Below, piece after piece: positions 1 to 6,362 of a stretch of 10,556 bases of DNA; the stretch's first letter is position 1, and every line of letters begins with the position of its first letter. The position numbers and the translations under genes are program-made. Source of the DNA: Candidatus Mnemosynella bozhongmuii (lineage in GTDB: Archaea > Halobacteriota > Archaeoglobi > Mnemosynellales > Mnemosynellaceae); the NCBI GenBank assembly GCA_014361165.1, contig JACIWD010000083.1:1-10556 (forward strand), in the 5' to 3' direction. Under the pieces are notes generated by a model. It was not told the DNA's origin and did not search any database. It saw only the letters and a program-made list of their open reading frames with translations.

Positions 1-1297
1 TCTCCACATCGAGAACTATGTCTATGATCCCGCCTACCACGGACCCTTTCTTTATTACTCAACAAATCTCATTTTCAAAATCTTCGGAACATCTGATTTC
101 ACGGCGAGAATTCTTCCTGTCATCTTCGGAATCCTTCTGATAGCTCTCGTTCTTCTGATGAGGATGGAGTGGAGAACAAAAGCCCTCATCTCCCTCTATC
201 TCTCCATATCTCCGGTTTTTCTTTACTACTCAAGATTTCTGAGAAATGACATCATAATGGCCTTCTGGACACTCCTGATTTATTTCCTTGCAACCGAATA
301 TCTTGAGAGGGGAAACAGAATTCTCATTCCCGCACTCTTCTCGGTGGTCTCTCTCTCCATCTGCACAAAGGAGAACGCCCTGATAACTCTTTTCATCTTC
401 ATATCCTTCCTTCTTCTCAGATATCCCTTGGAGGTTCTTCGATGGGTCAGGGAGAACGGAAAACTCATTGCAATCTCCCTTCTTCCAGCTCTCCTCATAT
501 ATTTCCTCTTCTTCTCCTCATTTCTCGCTCATCCAGAGAGAGCCATCACAGCCATTCCGGATTCTCTCTCTCACTGGTTCGAGATGCACAGAATTCAGAG
601 ACTCGGAGGACCCTTCTATTTCTACTTCCCGATCATTCTCCTCTATGAATCTCCTGTCCTCATCTTCTCAATTCTCGGATGCATCCATTTCTACAGAGAA
701 AGAGATGAGAGGATGCTCTTCTTCATCTACTGGTTCCTCTCATCCTTTCTGATTTACTCCTATCTCGGAGAGAAAGTTCCGTGGCTCTCGATTCACATAC
801 TTCTTCCCGCCATCTTCATAGCATTTGAGTTCCTCACCAGAGCATCCCTCAGGAAATCCTTTTTGCTGATCTTCATCATCCTCCTCTCCTACACCCTCTA
901 CTCCTCAGTCCTCGTGAATTATGTTCATCCGGCCAATCCAAAAGAGCCTCTGGTTTATGTTCAGACATCGGTTGATGTGCCCGAGGTTGTGAAGGAGGTG
1001 AAGGGCAAGAAAATAGCAATCATCTCGGATGACTACTGGCCGTTTCCCTGGTATCTCAGAGACGAGAGGGTCTCCTACTGGAGCAGAACGGTGCCCCGGA
1101 GCGTTGACGCAGATTATATTATAGCGAAGGAAGAAATGGAAATTGCAGGATACGAGAAGGTGAGGGATTTCAGATTGAGGGAATGGTGGATTCCCGAGCC
1201 AAGAGTTGAAGATCTCCCCTCCTATCTGCTGAATCGCGAGGGTATGGGAGAACCCGGAGCTCTCTGGTTGCATCTTTACAAGAGGTCGGGAGCATGA
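1..1297 (+). CDS. TIGR03663 / Agl23-like polytopic membrane protein (5' end missing)
   Basis: The reading frame is open from base 2, so the gene starts outside the window; 431 residues are visible. The first part is a chain of hydrophobic segments and the last ~110 residues look soluble. Visible motifs are a His-Gly-Pro tripeptide at bases 38-46 (in DPAYHGPFLYY), an Arg in TARILP shortly after, and YYSRFLRND near base 230. From memory, HGP, a DE dipeptide (here off the left edge) and two arginines are the invariant residues of TIGR03663, a GT-C-like family related to dolichyl-phosphate-mannose mannosyltransferases and also called flippase activity-associated Agl23. The soluble tail carries DDYWPFPWYLRD and WWIPEP, which I associate with this family. 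TIGR03663 and TIGR03662 genes tend to be neighbours, and a TIGR03662 gene lies at 4084. Likely role: transfer or movement of lipid-linked sugar at the membrane (inference). The stop overlaps the next start (ATGA). Confidence 0.85.
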   Translation, partial: LHIENYVYDPAYHGPFLYYSTNLIFKIFGTSDFTARILPVIFGILLIALVLLMRMEWRTKALISLYLSISPVFLYYSRFLRNDIIMAFWTLLIYFLATEYLERGNRILIPALFSVVSLSICTKENALITLFIFISFLLLRYPLEVLRWVRENGKLIAISLLPALLIYFLFFSSFLAHPERAITAIPDSLSHWFEMHRIQRLGGPFYFYFPIILLYESPVLIFSILGCIHFYRERDERMLFFIYWFLSSFLIYSYLGEKVPWLSIHILLPAIFIAFEFLTRASLRKSFLLIFIILLSYTLYSSVLVNYVHPANPKEPLVYVQTSVDVPEVVKEVKGKKIAIISDDYWPFPWYLRDERVSYWSRTVPRSVDADYIIAKEEMEIAGYEKVRDFRLREWWIPEPRVEDLPSYLLNREGMGEPGALWLHLYKRSGA

Positions 1298-2466
1298 CAA
1301 CAATCATCATCGGAGCAGGACTGAGCGGTTTGAGTGCATCTCTGAAGCTCGAGAGACCTCTAATTCTTGAGAAATCCTCCGAACCCGGAGGTCTCCTCAA
1401 ATCTTATAAATCTCTGAACGTCGAGAAATTCTATCACCATTTCTTTGAGTTTGATGTTGAGCTTTTATCCCTTTTCAGAGATCTGAAGCTGACCAGCAGA
1501 GTTCGCTGGTATGAGGTGAAGACAGGATTTTTTGTGAATGGGAGAATTCATCCCGTGAACACGCCGCTTGAGATTCTGAGATACCCGCATCTCTCTCTCA
1601 GAGAGAAGCTCAGGCTTGCTCTCTTCACAAGAGAATGCAGGAGGATGATGAAGGAGAGGTCTCTTCTAAAGGAGATGGATGAGGTAAGTGCGAGGAGCTG
1701 GCTCATCGAGAAATGTGGAGAAGGACTCTATGAGAAATTCTTCAGACCCATGATTGAGAAGAAGTTCGGAGAGGATTCAGACAGAATCTCTGCTTCATGG
1801 GTCATAGGAAGGGTGGGAATGAGGTCCTCGAGGACTCTCAGAGGAGAGAGAGTTGGATATCTTAAAGGAGGATTCTCCGTGCTCGTTGAGGCTCTTCTTG
1901 ACAGAACAGACGGAGAGCTCATCACCGGAGTCCGGGTAATGAAATTTGAGAGTTCTGGAGAGAAAAAGGTTGTCAGAACCTCGGAGGGAAGCTTTGAGTG
2001 CAGAAATCTTCTGATAACCGCACCTGAACTGATAAGCCGAGTCAGATGGCAGAGAACCTCGTGTGCTCTCATAGCAACAGATGAGCCCCTTATGGAGGAG
2101 ATATACTGGCTGAATGTTTACGGAAGCTCTCCTGTGGGAGCTGTGATAGAGCACACAAACATGGTCTCTCCCGAAGAATACGGATGCCATCTCAGCTATC
2201 TCGTCTCCTACACGCATGATCTCTCTGAGGACATCGTGAGAAAATTTGTTGAGAGGAATTTTGGGGTTAAGAAAATGAGCATCATCGGGATAGAGAACTC
2301 GAATCAGACGGCTCCGGTCTATGAGACCGGCTATCTTGGAAAGTTGATGCCTTATGAGAAAAACGGAATTTATTACGCGGGAATGTTCTCCGAGGACAAT
2401 TATCCGGAGAGGAGCATGAATGGTTCGATCTCAGCAGGAAAGAAAGCCGCGGAGCTGATGAGATGA
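1294..2466 (+). CDS. NAD(P)/FAD-dependent oxidoreductase (amine oxidase / protoporphyrinogen oxidase-like)
   Basis: A soluble 390-residue flavoprotein. The N-terminus has the Rossmann ADP-binding motif IIIGAGLSGLSAS (residues 4-16; GxGxxG at 7-12), with the ribose-binding acidic residue in LILEK (Glu26) and then PGGLLKS. FYHHFFEFD (46-54), FRPMIEKKFG (150-159), GYLKGGF (188-194) and the C-terminal ERSMNGSISAGKKAA (372-386, FAD-contacting region) match a family often found in bacterial and archaeal polysaccharide clusters. The superfamily includes UDP-galactopyranose mutase, phytoene desaturase and protoporphyrinogen oxidase. The actual substrate is unknown; a sugar nucleotide or a polyprenol are the obvious candidates from context (inference). 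The ATG lies inside the ATGA overlap with the upstream stop and has AGAGGT at 1281-1286 as a ribosome binding site. The stop overlaps the next start in the same way, so translation is probably coupled on both sides. Confidence 0.85.
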   Translation: MTTIIIGAGLSGLSASLKLERPLILEKSSEPGGLLKSYKSLNVEKFYHHFFEFDVELLSLFRDLKLTSRVRWYEVKTGFFVNGRIHPVNTPLEILRYPHLSLREKLRLALFTRECRRMMKERSLLKEMDEVSARSWLIEKCGEGLYEKFFRPMIEKKFGEDSDRISASWVIGRVGMRSSRTLRGERVGYLKGGFSVLVEALLDRTDGELITGVRVMKFESSGEKKVVRTSEGSFECRNLLITAPELISRVRWQRTSCALIATDEPLMEEIYWLNVYGSSPVGAVIEHTNMVSPEEYGCHLSYLVSYTHDLSEDIVRKFVERNFGVKKMSIIGIENSNQTAPVYETGYLGKLMPYEKNGIYYAGMFSEDNYPERSMNGSISAGKKAAELMR

Positions 2467-4097
2467 AGAAACTTTCCGTTGTTCTTCCAGCTCACAACGA
2501 GGAGAAAAACATAAGGAATGCTGTCGAGAAGACGCGTGAGAAGCTGAAGGAGCTAAAGGTTGATTATGAGATCATCATTGCAGAGGACGGAAGCCGGGAC
2601 AGAACTTATGAGATAGCTCTTGAACTCTCAGAGATATACGACGAGGTCAGAGTGCTTCACTCAGATGAAAGGCTGGGAAGAGGGAGGGCACTTGAAAGAG
2701 CCTTCAGAGCCTCTCAGGGAGAAATTCTGCTCTACATGGACGCAGACCTTGCCACCGATCTCTCGCACATCTCCGATGTCCTGAGGTTGATGGAAGAGGG
2801 ATATGACATAGTGGTTGGCTCAAGAAAGAGCCCTCTTGCAAGAAGAACTTTTTTGAGAAGGACTCTGAGCTTCTTCTACAATTTATGGGTCAGAATGATT
2901 CTGAAATCGAAGGTCAGGGATCATCAGTGCGGTTTCAAGGCTTTCAGAAGGGAGAAAATTCTCAAAATTCTCGATGAGGTCAGGGATAACGGGTGGTTCT
3001 GGGACACAGAAGTTCTCGTGAGAGCCCAGAGAAACGGTCTGAAAATTGCTGAAATTCCGGTCTCATGGGTTGAAAAGGAAGGAACCAAGGTGAGATTTCT
3101 CAGAGATTCCCTTGAGATGGGTCTCTCCGCACTTCTTCTCAGAATTGAACTGATGAAGATGGAGGGCAGATGGGGTGCAGGAGCGATTCTCACTGCAATC
3201 CTCCTTCTCGCAGCTCTCGTCTTCTTTTCCGGCTTTCAGGATATTTTAAATTCCATCATGAGGATGAGTCTCCTCTCCATTGCGACAGCTTCGTTGCTTT
3301 ATCTCCTCTCATGGTTTTTCAGATCTCTCAGATATTCTCTCATTCTCCGCAGGATGGGACATGAAATATCTCTCGGGACCTCTGCAAATCTCATATTTCT
3401 CTCTCAGTCCCTGAACATAGTTCTTCCCGGAAGGCTGGGAGATCTCTCAAGAGTCTATCTTCTCAGGAGAGATCAGGATGTATCCGTGGTGAGCTCTCTC
3501 TCTTCCCTCATCTCCGAAAGATTATTCGATCTGCTTTCAATCTCTCTTCTCGGACTTCTCTCAGTTATTCTGCTCGACCTGTCTCTCGCAGGACTGAATT
3601 CCATCCCTCTGATAATCTCCGTGCTCGTGATCTTCCTTGTGATCCTCCTTTTCATCCTTCAATTCTCGGGAACTTCAAGAATATCAGTCCATCTCCAGAA
3701 ACTCTTCGAGGAAACCAGAGAAACATTCAGAATCTCGGCAATTTTCCCGATTCTCATATTCTCCATCCTTCTCTGGCTTGTGGAAGCCTCGGTATGCTAT
3801 GCTCTCATCCTTCCTCTTTTCAGAGCACCTTTTCTGCTCGTCCTCCTCTCAATCTCAATCGGAAATCTGATAAAGGCATTTCCTCTGACTCCGGGAGGGA
3901 TAGGCACCTATGAAGCCGGAGTGACCGCAATTCTATCATCTGGAGGAGTCCCTGTTGAAATCTCCTTCACGGTTGCTCTCGTCGATCATGCTCTGAAAAA
4001 TCTCATAACCTTGTTTTTCGGTGCTCTCTCCCTGAAGCACTTCGGAATCAGCATCAGCTCTTTGAAGGAGGGTGTCAGGTCAGTTGAGTCCAGATGA
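2463..4097 (+). CDS. AglD-like GT2 glycosyltransferase fused to UPF0104/flippase-like membrane domain
   Basis: A two-domain protein of 544 residues. Residues 1-230 form a GT-A family 2 domain of the dolichyl-phosphate mannose/glucose synthase type: VVLPAHNEEKNI at 6-17, EDGSRD at 41-46, the metal-binding DxD as MDADLATD (Asp93, Asp95), QCGFKAF at 155-161 and WFWDTE at 178-183. Residues ~240-530 are hydrophobic with the hallmarks of the lysylphosphatidylglycerol synthase TM / UPF0104 family: LPGRLGD (321-327), SERLFDLL (351-358) and TPGGIGTYEAG (476-486). Haloferax AglD has the same architecture and makes a dolichyl-phosphate hexose for N-glycosylation. The likely reaction is transfer of a hexose from a nucleotide sugar to a polyprenyl phosphate, with the membrane part anchoring or perhaps flipping the product (inference). 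The start is fixed by the ATGA overlap with the upstream gene; GGAG lies about nine bases before it. The 3' end overlaps the next gene. Confidence 0.88.
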   Translation: MKKLSVVLPAHNEEKNIRNAVEKTREKLKELKVDYEIIIAEDGSRDRTYEIALELSEIYDEVRVLHSDERLGRGRALERAFRASQGEILLYMDADLATDLSHISDVLRLMEEGYDIVVGSRKSPLARRTFLRRTLSFFYNLWVRMILKSKVRDHQCGFKAFRREKILKILDEVRDNGWFWDTEVLVRAQRNGLKIAEIPVSWVEKEGTKVRFLRDSLEMGLSALLLRIELMKMEGRWGAGAILTAILLLAALVFFSGFQDILNSIMRMSLLSIATASLLYLLSWFFRSLRYSLILRRMGHEISLGTSANLIFLSQSLNIVLPGRLGDLSRVYLLRRDQDVSVVSSLSSLISERLFDLLSISLLGLLSVILLDLSLAGLNSIPLIISVLVIFLVILLFILQFSGTSRISVHLQKLFEETRETFRISAIFPILIFSILLWLVEASVCYALILPLFRAPFLLVLLSISIGNLIKAFPLTPGGIGTYEAGVTAILSSGGVPVEISFTVALVDHALKNLITLFFGALSLKHFGISISSLKEGVRSVESR

Positions 4098-5934
4098 GAT
4101 TGTCTGCGTCCTTCTGTGGCTCCTCCTTCTCGAAATTCTAAGTGCAATCTCTCTTCCGGTGGCACTAAATCTCAATTTCTACTCAATCTCGAAAGCTCTC
4201 TCAATGATTCTTTTCTCCTCTCTCCTCTGGTATCTCGGAAGAGTTGAGTTCTCCATCTCGACCATCCTCCTCTCGTTCCTCCTCGTAGCTCTCCTGTCCC
4301 TGAGCCTCTCCGGAAATTTTAAGATCGAGATGAGAAGGTTTCTCAAACTTGAGCTCCTCTTCATTTCAGCCTTCCTCTTTTTCCTGTTCCTCAGAGCTCT
4401 CTCACCCGAGATTCTCCACACCGGTGGAGAGAAGTTCATGGAGTTCGCAATTCTTAACTCGGTTTTGAGGACAGAGAAGCTCCCGCTTGAGGATGTCTGG
4501 TTCAGCGGAGCCGAGATAAATTACTATTATCTCGGATACATTCTCTTTGGATCTCTGATAAAGCTCCTCGACATACCTCCAGAAATAGGCTTCAATCTCG
4601 CCACGGCAACAGTTCCCGCTATAACCGCGTCGATGGCATATGAGTTCGGTGAGAGACTCTCGTCGAAGAGATTTGGAGGAATCTCTCTGCTCTATTTCAT
4701 CTGCTTCGCCGGTTCTCTCAAGCTCTCTCCAAATTACTGGGGATTCTCAAGAATAATTCCCGGAACAATAAATGAGTTTCCAGCCTTCTCATTTCTTCAT
4801 GCAGACCTTCACCCTCACATGATCTCAATACCATTTCAGCTTCTCGCAGCAATTCTTCTGTATGAGCTGAAGGAGAGGAAATCCACCGAATCATTCATTC
4901 TCCTGCTCATTCTCCTGAACTCCTTCATTCTCCTCAATACCTGGGAATTTCCCACCTACATTTTCCTCTCCTTCCTCATCCTTCTTCTAAACAGAGAGTT
5001 CAGGAAAATTCTCCTGCTCCCCCTTCCTCTCATGATTTTTCTGCCGTTTAAAACCTCATTTTTTGAGAGATCTCTTGGAACAGTTTCCGAGAGGACTGAT
5101 CTGTTCAGCTATTTCCTCTTTCTCGGTCTCCTTCTCCTCATCATCTATCTCGGAATTCTGAGAAAGTTCAGGAAATCCGATGTCCTCATCATTCCTCTTT
5201 CAATTCTCCTCCTCTTTTCAGGATTTCATGTGCTTGCAATCCTCATACCTCTCCTTCCTCCGCTGTTGAGGGAACAGGAAAATTTCGAGAACATCCTGAT
5301 TCTCGGAGGAATCCTCATTTCAATCTTCTTTGAGCTCTTCTATATTGATGATCCTCTGAGCTATCCCTATGAAAGGATGAACACGGTTTTCAAGCTCGGG
5401 CTTCAGAACTGGATTCTGTGGAGCATACCTGCCTCGAAATTCATCAGCAATTTTGGAAAGAGAGAGCTCTCAGCAATCTTCATCCCTCTTCTGCTATCCT
5501 CCTCCTTCCTCATCGTGGGAATTTCTGAAAAGGCTCTCAGATGCGATGAGATAACTCTCGATGGTCTCGAAGAGCTGAAGAGGCATCATCCAGCTGACAT
5601 TGAAGCGGCGGAAATTCTGAAAGAAAGGGAAAGGGGAGTAATTCTCGAACTTTATGGAGATTCATACACATATTCCTCTCAGTTTTCCACCCTTACTGGA
5701 TATCCATCCGTTCTCGGGTGGAGAGGTCACGAAATAATGTGGAGGGGGTGGGATGCGGTTGAAAAGAGGCAGAGTGACATTCTTGAGATGTATCGCGGCA
5801 ACACAACACTGATGAAGGAGTACTCTGTGAAATACATCATTTTTGGAGAAAGGGAAAGGGAAATTTTCCGGGAATTTCCACTCAATTTGACTCAAATCTA
5901 TCAGAAAGGAAATCTAACAGTATATGAGCTCTGA
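4084..5934 (+). CDS. DUF2298 / Chlor_Arch_YYY (TIGR03662) multi-spanning membrane protein
   Basis: A very hydrophobic protein, about 616 residues from this start. It carries the signature motifs of DUF2298: GGEKFMEFAILNS, then DVWFSGAEINYYYLGY with the family's YYYxG, then INEFPAFSFLHADLHPHM, then RMNTVFKLGLQNW near the end of the membrane part. A C-terminal soluble part follows, with GDSYTYSSQFSTLTGYPSVL, WRGHEIMWRG and VKYIIFGERE. Family members are usually longer (700-900 residues, from memory), so this is a compact single-copy form. The function is unproven; a GT-C-like transferase working with TIGR03663 proteins is likely. Start choice: the frame is open from a GTG at 4072, but the Shine-Dalgarno GGAGGG (4067-4072) runs into that codon. 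The TTG at 4084 sits 11-12 bases after it and fits better. Both lie inside the upstream gene, so the genes overlap by 14-26 bases. The start is uncertain; the family call is firm. Confidence 0.87.
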   Translation: MSPDEIVCVLLWLLLLEILSAISLPVALNLNFYSISKALSMILFSSLLWYLGRVEFSISTILLSFLLVALLSLSLSGNFKIEMRRFLKLELLFISAFLFFLFLRALSPEILHTGGEKFMEFAILNSVLRTEKLPLEDVWFSGAEINYYYLGYILFGSLIKLLDIPPEIGFNLATATVPAITASMAYEFGERLSSKRFGGISLLYFICFAGSLKLSPNYWGFSRIIPGTINEFPAFSFLHADLHPHMISIPFQLLAAILLYELKERKSTESFILLLILLNSFILLNTWEFPTYIFLSFLILLLNREFRKILLLPLPLMIFLPFKTSFFERSLGTVSERTDLFSYFLFLGLLLLIIYLGILRKFRKSDVLIIPLSILLLFSGFHVLAILIPLLPPLLREQENFENILILGGILISIFFELFYIDDPLSYPYERMNTVFKLGLQNWILWSIPASKFISNFGKRELSAIFIPLLLSSSFLIVGISEKALRCDEITLDGLEELKRHHPADIEAAEILKERERGVILELYGDSYTYSSQFSTLTGYPSVLGWRGHEIMWRGWDAVEKRQSDILEMYRGNTTLMKEYSVKYIIFGEREREIFREFPLNLTQIYQKGNLTVYEL

Positions 5935-5946
5935 AAACAGCAAAGA

Positions 5947-5957
5947 TTTTTAAAAAA
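5947..5957 (+). promoter_or_regulatory. TATA-like element after the glycan operon
   Basis: TTTTTAAAAAA follows a purine-rich BRE-like GCAAAG, 12 bases after the operon stop codon. The predicted start of transcription, 25-27 bases downstream, falls at about 5975-5980, inside the hairpin region. It could drive a small RNA or a long leader for the ferredoxin-asd pair. Supported by sequence pattern only. Confidence 0.4.
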
Positions 5958-5964
5958 TTGGTTT

Positions 5965-6014
5965 GAGGGTGGTAACCCTCTTCTGTCTGGGGGTCTGGGT
6001 TACCTCATTCCCTC
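5965..6014 (+). other. Two alternative, mutually exclusive hairpins (candidate structured RNA)
   Basis: One fold is a perfect six-base-pair stem, GAGGGT (5965-5970) with ACCCTC (5975-5980), closed by a GGTA loop. The other is a perfect eight-base-pair stem, GGTAACCC (5971-5978) with GGGTTACC (5997-6004), around an 18-base loop. GAGGG (5965-5969) can then also pair with CCCTC (6010-6014) as an outer stem. ACCC at 5975-5978 is used in both, so they exclude each other. The region has no open reading frame. It could be an attenuator-like leader, part of a small RNA, or chance in a region rich in G and C runs. Confidence 0.4.
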
Positions 6015-6027
6015 ATTTCTCCTACCA

Positions 6028-6048
6028 TTATATAACATTTTCTTTTTT
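6028..6048 (+). promoter_or_regulatory. Second TATA box (6028-6035) with T-tract (6038-6048)
   Basis: TTATATAA is a good archaeal TATA box and predicts a transcription start near 6055-6060, giving the ferredoxin gene a leader of about 130 bases. It is followed at once by TTTTCTTTTTT, which is the kind of T-tract that ends archaeal transcripts and would serve the upstream operon. The two signals overlap, so which one is used cannot be told from sequence. Confidence 0.4.
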
Positions 6049-6059
6049 GTTCTGTGAAA

Positions 6060-6120
6060 GAAAGTTGCAGCTTTCGCCCATCATTTTGGAATGGTGTGAA
6101 TGAAGAACTTGGGATGATGG
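6060..6120 (+). other. Two hairpins in the putative ferredoxin-asd leader
   Basis: GAAAGT (6060-6065) pairs with GCTTTC (6070-6075), including one G-U pair, around a TGCA tetraloop. CCATCAT (6078-6084) pairs perfectly with ATGATGG (6114-6120) around a 29-base loop. If transcription starts near 6057, the first hairpin would lie at the very 5' end of the message. No known riboswitch motif is recognised. Confidence 0.3.
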
Positions 6121-6129
6121 AAGGGAAAA

Positions 6130-6140
6130 CTAAAAATAAT
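6130..6140 (+). promoter_or_regulatory. Possible proximal TATA box of the ferredoxin-asd operon
   Basis: CTAAAAATAAT follows purine-rich GGGAAAA. It would place the transcript start near 6160, just upstream of the Shine-Dalgarno GGAGGT (6172-6177), leaving a leader of normal length. TTTAAA at 6151-6156 is another TATA-like string but would start transcription inside the ribosome binding site. This competes with the element at 6028. Confidence 0.35.
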
Positions 6141-6185
6141 GGTTGGGGAATTTAAAGTCGGATAAAAAAATGGAGGTCGGGTTGC

Positions 6186-6356
6186 ATGCCAGCTGTTGTG
6201 GATGTTGAAAAATGTAAGGGATGCGGAGAATGTGCAGAAGCCTGTCCGGTGGGTGCAATTACGATTGAGAACGAGAAGGCAGTCGTGGATGAGGACGCCT
6301 GTGTGGAATGCGGAAGCTGTGTTGATGCATGTCCGGAAGGGGCAATATCTGTGTGA
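6186..6356 (+). CDS. Small 2[4Fe-4S] ferredoxin
   Basis: A 56-residue clostridial-type ferredoxin. Both halves carry a complete cluster motif: C10-x2-C13-x2-C16-x3-C20-P and C39-x2-C42-x2-C45-x3-C49-P, each followed by the usual GAI. All eight ligands are present, so two [4Fe-4S] clusters and one-electron, low-potential transfer in the cytoplasm are expected. The ATG at 6186 has a clear GGAGGT (6172-6177) eight bases upstream. It ends six bases before asd and is almost certainly cotranscribed with it. Asd itself uses NADP and needs no ferredoxin, so the physiological partner is not visible here; the link may lie with another iron-sulfur enzyme of amino-acid synthesis (inference). Confidence 0.95.
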   Translation: MPAVVDVEKCKGCGECAEACPVGAITIENEKAVVDEDACVECGSCVDACPEGAISV

Positions 6357-6362
6357 GGGGTT

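Noticed and set aside
6111..6121. Possible C box (ATGATGG) of a C/D guide RNA
   Set aside because: It deviates from RTGATGA, no CTGA D box lies at a suitable distance, and the bases are better explained by pairing with 6078-6084.
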